Source of the DNA: Burkholderiales bacterium
GTDB taxonomy: Bacteria > Pseudomonadota > Gammaproteobacteria > Burkholderiales > Burkholderiaceae_C
Direction of reading: 5' to 3'
Length of the DNA stretch: 60,332 nt
NCBI GenBank assembly: GCA_947452135.1
Contig: CANGBT010000003.1
Location: 1-60,332 of the forward strand
Numbering within the stretch: position 1 is the stretch's first letter; each line of letters begins with the position of its first letter. The notes below the pieces were generated by a model. The model searched no databases. It saw only the letters and a program-made list of their open reading frames with translations, and had not been told where the DNA came from. The translations under genes were made by a program, and so were the position numbers. Of the stretch, positions 56,331 through 60,332 are shown one piece after another.

Positions 56331-57641
56331 TCAGGGCTGCACGGTGTCGATGACGATCTGCAACCCCTCGGCGCCGATCTTCACGCCGCTGACCTGACCG
56401 GACAGGTCGCCCGGGCTGGGCATCGCGTTGCCTGACTTCGAGATGCGCGCACCGACCACGACGGCCGGGAAGTTCGACAGTTTCATCGCCGGCGACATCG
56501 CCATCGAGTCGTCGAGCACGAAGGTGACCGGCAGGTCAGCCACCGTCTTGCGCACGATGGCCAGCGGCATGCGCGGGCCTTCGATCGCCTTGGCGAAGAT
56601 GAACACCGTGTCGCCGGGCGACACCTTGGCGGCCAGTTGCGGCGACAGCGTCACGCGGCCTGTCACGCGAGCATTCGCGCTGGCCGTGGTGGTCTGGCCA
56701 GATGGCGGTGGCGTCGCAGCGGTTGCAGCAGGCGGCGCGGTTGTCGGCGCACCGCTCCCCCCCGAACCACCCTGTGCGGCGCGGGCGTCCTTGATGCCTT
56801 GCTCGAGGTTGTTGGCGAAATCGCTCGCCGGGGCGGCCAGTTCGCGCGCAAGCGTCCAGTGGGCGATGGCGCGGTCGTAGTCACCCGCCTCGTAGGCCAC
56901 GCTGCCAGCCAGCGCCAGGGCCTTGAGGTTTTTCGGATCCAGCTCAAGGGCACGGGCGATCAGTTTGGCGGGCTCGCCGGCCGCGCGCTGACCCTGAAGC
57001 ACGGCCATCACGTCTGCACGATCGGCCAGCAGCGTCGCATCGTTGGGCGAGAGGGTCGTGGCGCGTTCGTAAGCCTTGGCGGCTTCGGGAAATTTCTGCA
57101 TCGCGGCGTAGGTGCGCGCGAGCAGCGTCCAGCCTTGCAGGTCGTCGGGGTTGGACTGCATGCGCTCGGCGAGTTGCTTGACGAGCCCTTCGACCTGTTC
57201 GGCGGTCACGCTGTCGGTGCTTGCGGCAGCTGGCACCGCCGCCGGTGCGCCGATCGCCGCCGGGTTGCCCAGGCGTTCATAAGCGGCGGTCGCCAGCAAC
57301 GGGATCGCCACAGCGATGACCGCCGCCGTGGCCCACGGCCGGCGCCCCACCGCACCGCTGCCGCCAGATCCGGCAGCCGCGGGTTGGGCGGTGGTTTCCT
57401 CGAGCACCCGACGCTCGATCTCCTCGCACGACACGCGGTGCTGCTCGGGGTCGATCGACCCACGAGCCAACTCGGCATTGAGTTGCGCCAGTTGATCGCG
57501 CAGGATGGCCAGCGTGGTGTGGCTCGCGGCAGCCGATGCATCGGGCGCCGCATCGGCTGGGGCGCGCCTGATCAGCGTGGGCAGCACCATGGCCAGCGCC
57601 AGCGCCATCAGCAGCGCGGTCGAGATCCAGAAAATCGTCAT
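56331..57641 (-). CDS. ccmI: c-type cytochrome biogenesis protein CcmI (TPR)
   Basis: MTIFWISTALLMALALAMVLPTLIRR..., TPR region, C-terminal VFIFAKAIEGPRMPLAIVRKTVADLPVTFVLDDSMAMSPAMKLSNFPAVVVGARISKSGNA. Confidence 0.9.
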   Translation of the reverse strand: MTIFWISTALLMALALAMVLPTLIRRAPADAAPDASAAASHTTLAILRDQLAQLNAELARGSIDPEQHRVSCEEIERRVLEETTAQPAAAGSGGSGAVGRRPWATAAVIAVAIPLLATAAYERLGNPAAIGAPAAVPAAASTDSVTAEQVEGLVKQLAERMQSNPDDLQGWTLLARTYAAMQKFPEAAKAYERATTLSPNDATLLADRADVMAVLQGQRAAGEPAKLIARALELDPKNLKALALAGSVAYEAGDYDRAIAHWTLARELAAPASDFANNLEQGIKDARAAQGGSGGSGAPTTAPPAATAATPPPSGQTTTASANARVTGRVTLSPQLAAKVSPGDTVFIFAKAIEGPRMPLAIVRKTVADLPVTFVLDDSMAMSPAMKLSNFPAVVVGARISKSGNAMPSPGDLSGQVSGVKIGAEGLQIVIDTVQP

Positions 57642-58111
57642 GAGTGGGTATCGGTGTCGGCTAGCAGTTGACGTGCACGTGCGCGGTCGGACTCGCTGAG
57701 GGCCAGCGGCGGGGTTTTCTGCCGGCCGCGGATGGCGCGCATCAGCGCAAAGGCTCCTGCGAGCAACAAGGCGAACGGTCCCATCCACAGCAGCACGGTG
57801 GTGGCGTTCAAGGGAGGCCGATAGCGCACGAATTCACCGTAGCGCTCGACCATGAAGTCGATGATCTGCCGCTCGGACTGGCCTTCGCTGAGCTTGGTGC
57901 GGATCTGCTTGCGCAAATCGACTGCCAGATCGGCATGCGAGGCGGCGATGGTCTCGTTTTGGCAGACCAGGCAGCGCAGTTCTTCAGCCACGGCCATCAC
58001 GCGGGCTTCGAGCGCGGGGTCGGCGGCGCTGTTTTGGGCCTCGGTGGCGCGGGCCAACGGGCAGGCGATGAGCACCACCAGCGCCAGAGCGATCAACCCG
58101 TTGCGCTTCAT
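57638..58111 (-). CDS. ccmH: Cytochrome c-type biogenesis protein CcmH
   Basis: EELRCLVCQNETIAASHADLAVDLRKQIRTKLSEGQSERQIIDFMVERYGEFVRYRPPLN. Confidence 0.95.
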   Translation of the reverse strand: MKRNGLIALALVVLIACPLARATEAQNSAADPALEARVMAVAEELRCLVCQNETIAASHADLAVDLRKQIRTKLSEGQSERQIIDFMVERYGEFVRYRPPLNATTVLLWMGPFALLLAGAFALMRAIRGRQKTPPLALSESDRARARQLLADTDTHS

Positions 58112-58635
58112 GAGGCCTCCAGTTGGGCCACCAGCGGCAGCAGCGTGTCGCGCAGCGACTCGGGGGTGATCGGCCCGATTTGCTTGTGTCGAATCACGCC
58201 TTGCTTGTCGATCACGAAGGTCTCGGGCACGCCGTACACCCCGTAATCGATGCCGACCAGGCCCTCGGTGTCCGACAGCGAGGTCACGTACGGATCGCCC
58301 GACTTGCGCAGCAGGCCGAGGGCGTCCTCGCGCTTGTCCTTGTAGTTCAGGCCGTAGACCTTGACGGTGCCGGTCTTGGCCAGCTCGACCAGCAGCGGGT
58401 GCTCCTGCCGGCATGCCACGCACCACGAGGCCCACACGTTGAGCAGCCAGACCTGACCGCGCAGGTCCTGCGTCGACATCATTTGCTCGGGCGCATCGAG
58501 ACGCGGCAGCTTGAAGGCTGGCGCGGGCTTGTTCACCAGCGGCGAGGGCACTTCATGCGGGTCGCGGTTCAGGCCCACGGCCAGAAAGCCGGCGAGCACC
58601 AGAAAAATCACCAGTGGCAGCAGATAGCGCTTCAT
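58108..58635 (-). CDS. ccmG: Thiol:disulfide interchange protein CcmG/DsbE
   Basis: DLRGQVWLLNVWASWCVACRQEHPLLVELAKTGTVKVYGLNYKDKREDALGLL. Confidence 0.94.
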   Translation of the reverse strand: MKRYLLPLVIFLVLAGFLAVGLNRDPHEVPSPLVNKPAPAFKLPRLDAPEQMMSTQDLRGQVWLLNVWASWCVACRQEHPLLVELAKTGTVKVYGLNYKDKREDALGLLRKSGDPYVTSLSDTEGLVGIDYGVYGVPETFVIDKQGVIRHKQIGPITPESLRDTLLPLVAQLEAS

Positions 58636-60332
58636 GCCGGCGGCGCTTCCCGGGACAGAGAAGTCGCAGCGGGCAGCGACTGTGGAACCACCGGGGACAC
58701 AGCGCGCGGCACCACGGGCGCCGGCACCTTTCGGGTCCGGTAGCGCCTGTCCAGCACCGCCAGCACGCCGCCGAACGCCATGAGCAGGCAGCCCAGCCAG
58801 ATCAGGTTGACCAGCGGCTTGTGATGCACGCGCACGCTCCAGGCGGTCGCACTCACGGGCTCACCGAGCGCCACGTACAGGTCGCGCGAGATGCGGCGGT
58901 CGATGGCGACTTCGGTCATCGGCGAGCGCGTCACGGTATAGATGCGCCGCTCGGGCCACAAGGTGGTGACCGGCTTGTCGCCCTGAGTGACCAGGATCGA
59001 GGCCTGCGCCGCCACGTAGTTGGGCCCCTTGATCTCGCGCACGCCGTGCAGCGTGAAGGTGTAGCCGCCCACGGTGGTGGATTCGCCTGCGGCCATGCGC
59101 ACGTCGGCCTCGCTTTGAAAACCGCTGACCACCGTGACGCCGAGGATGAACACCGCCACGCCCACGTGGGCCAGCAGCATGCCGTAGTAGCTGCCGGCCT
59201 GCGACGCGAATCGCTCGCCCCAACCCACGGCGGGGTGCGCGGCGATGCGGCTGACCAGATTGAGCACCGCGGTGCTGGCGATCCACGCGGACAGCAGCAG
59301 GCCAAAGCCGATCATCGGCGTCCAGTGGCCCAGCACCAGCGGCGCGACCAGCGCCGAAGCCAGGCTCACGCCAAATGCCCAGCGCAGCTTGCGCGCGAGC
59401 TCCATCGCCGTGGCCTGACGCCAGCGCGTCAGCGGACCCACGCCCATCAGGAACAGGGCTGGCGCCATCAGCGGCACGAACACCGAGACGAAGTAGGGCG
59501 GGCCCACCGAGATCTTGCCCATGCCCAGCGCGTCGAGCACCAGCGGGTACAGCGTGCCCAACAGCACCGCCGCGGCGGCCACCACCAGCAGCACGTTGTT
59601 GGCCAACAGCATCGACTCGCGCGAGACCAGATCGAAGCTGCCGCCCATGCCCACCTTGGGCGCGCGCCATGCAAACAGCAGCAGCGAGCCACCGACCACG
59701 AACACCAGAAAGCTCAGGATGAAGATGCCGCGCGCCGGATCGGACGCAAACGCGTGCACCGAGCTGAGCACGCCCGAGCGCACGATGAACGTGCCCAGCA
59801 GTGACAGCGAAAACGCCAGGATGGCCAGCAGCGCCGTCCACATCTTGAAGCCGCCGCGCTTTTCGGTGACGGCCAGCGAATGGATCAACGCCGTGCCCAC
59901 CAGCCAGGGCATGAACGAGGCGTTCTCGACCGGATCCCAGAACCACCAGCCGCCCCAGCCCAGTTCGTAATAAGCCCAGAAGCTGCCCAGCGCGATGCCG
60001 CAGGTCAGGAAGCACCACGCCACCGTGGTCCACGGCCGCGACCAGCGCGCCCAGGCGGCATCAAGCCTGCCCGACAGCAGCGCAGCAATCGCAAAGGCAA
60101 ACGCCACCACGAAGCCGACGTAGCCCATGTAAAGCATGGGCGGGTGGATGACCATGCCCGGGTCTTGCAGCAAGGGGTTCAGATCGCGGCCATCGGGTGC
60201 GGCGGGCAACAGACGCTCGAACGGGTTCGACACGAACAGCGTGAACCGCATGAAGCCGCAGCTCACCAGCCCCATCACCCCCAGCACACGCGCCACCGTG
60301 GGCTCGTCGAGCTGCTTCGAGAAGATCGACAC
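58632..60332 (-). CDS. ccmF: Heme lyase CcmF, N-terminus beyond the window edge
   Basis: YELGWGGWWFWDPVENASFMPWLVGTALIHSLAVTEKRGGFKMWTALLAILAFSLSLLGTFIVRSGVLSSVHAFASDPARG. Confidence 0.95.
   Translation of the reverse strand: MSIFSKQLDEPTVARVLGVMGLVSCGFMRFTLFVSNPFERLLPAAPDGRDLNPLLQDPGMVIHPPMLYMGYVGFVVAFAFAIAALLSGRLDAAWARWSRPWTTVAWCFLTCGIALGSFWAYYELGWGGWWFWDPVENASFMPWLVGTALIHSLAVTEKRGGFKMWTALLAILAFSLSLLGTFIVRSGVLSSVHAFASDPARGIFILSFLVFVVGGSLLLFAWRAPKVGMGGSFDLVSRESMLLANNVLLVVAAAAVLLGTLYPLVLDALGMGKISVGPPYFVSVFVPLMAPALFLMGVGPLTRWRQATAMELARKLRWAFGVSLASALVAPLVLGHWTPMIGFGLLLSAWIASTAVLNLVSRIAAHPAVGWGERFASQAGSYYGMLLAHVGVAVFILGVTVVSGFQSEADVRMAAGESTTVGGYTFTLHGVREIKGPNYVAAQASILVTQGDKPVTTLWPERRIYTVTRSPMTEVAIDRRISRDLYVALGEPVSATAWSVRVHHKPLVNLIWLGCLLMAFGGVLAVLDRRYRTRKVPAPVVPRAVSPVVPQSLPAATSLSREAPPA

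Overview
The window is high-GC chromosomal DNA from a betaproteobacterium, most likely Burkholderiales. I infer this from the rpsA-ihfB-lapA-lapB-msbA order, the DUF3717/DUF1289 protein and codon usage. All calls come from reading the supplied translations and DNA; no database search was run. From left to right it holds: (1) rpsA, ihfB, lapA, lapB and an LPS block (msbA, two GT9 glycosyltransferases, O-antigen ligase); (2) housekeeping genes (FKBP PPIase, DEAD-box helicase, Ogt-type methyltransferase, rfaE1 kinase, ComEA, YchJ, YebC, DUF3297, a DODA-type dioxygenase); (3) a 1423-aa amino-acid-permease/hybrid-histidine-kinase fusion; (4) tRNA-Ala(CGC), a decayed IS3-family element, a lipoprotein joining an alpha/beta-hydrolase-like domain to a lipocalin, and a decayed tRNA-Val-like gene; (5) a catabolic cluster with a CitE-like lyase, class III CoA-transferase, LysR, two flavin reductases, GST, ALDH and a RutA/luciferase-like flavin monooxygenase; (6) an orphan pstS with an apparent Pho box, then a FIST / hybrid kinase / REC-PAS-GGDEF-EAL module with a degenerate GGDEF motif; (7) a five-gene acetophenone-carboxylase-like operon followed by a CobW-family GTPase; (8) queC, a triple-PTPS-domain queD, queE and queF; (9) bchI-bchD-bchO next to ccmI-ccmH-ccmG-ccmF. 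The best candidates for something under-described are the Apc-like carboxylase with its CobW partner, the triple-domain QueD, the permease-kinase fusion, the lipocalin/pseudo-hydrolase lipoprotein and the two-component flavin monooxygenase cluster.
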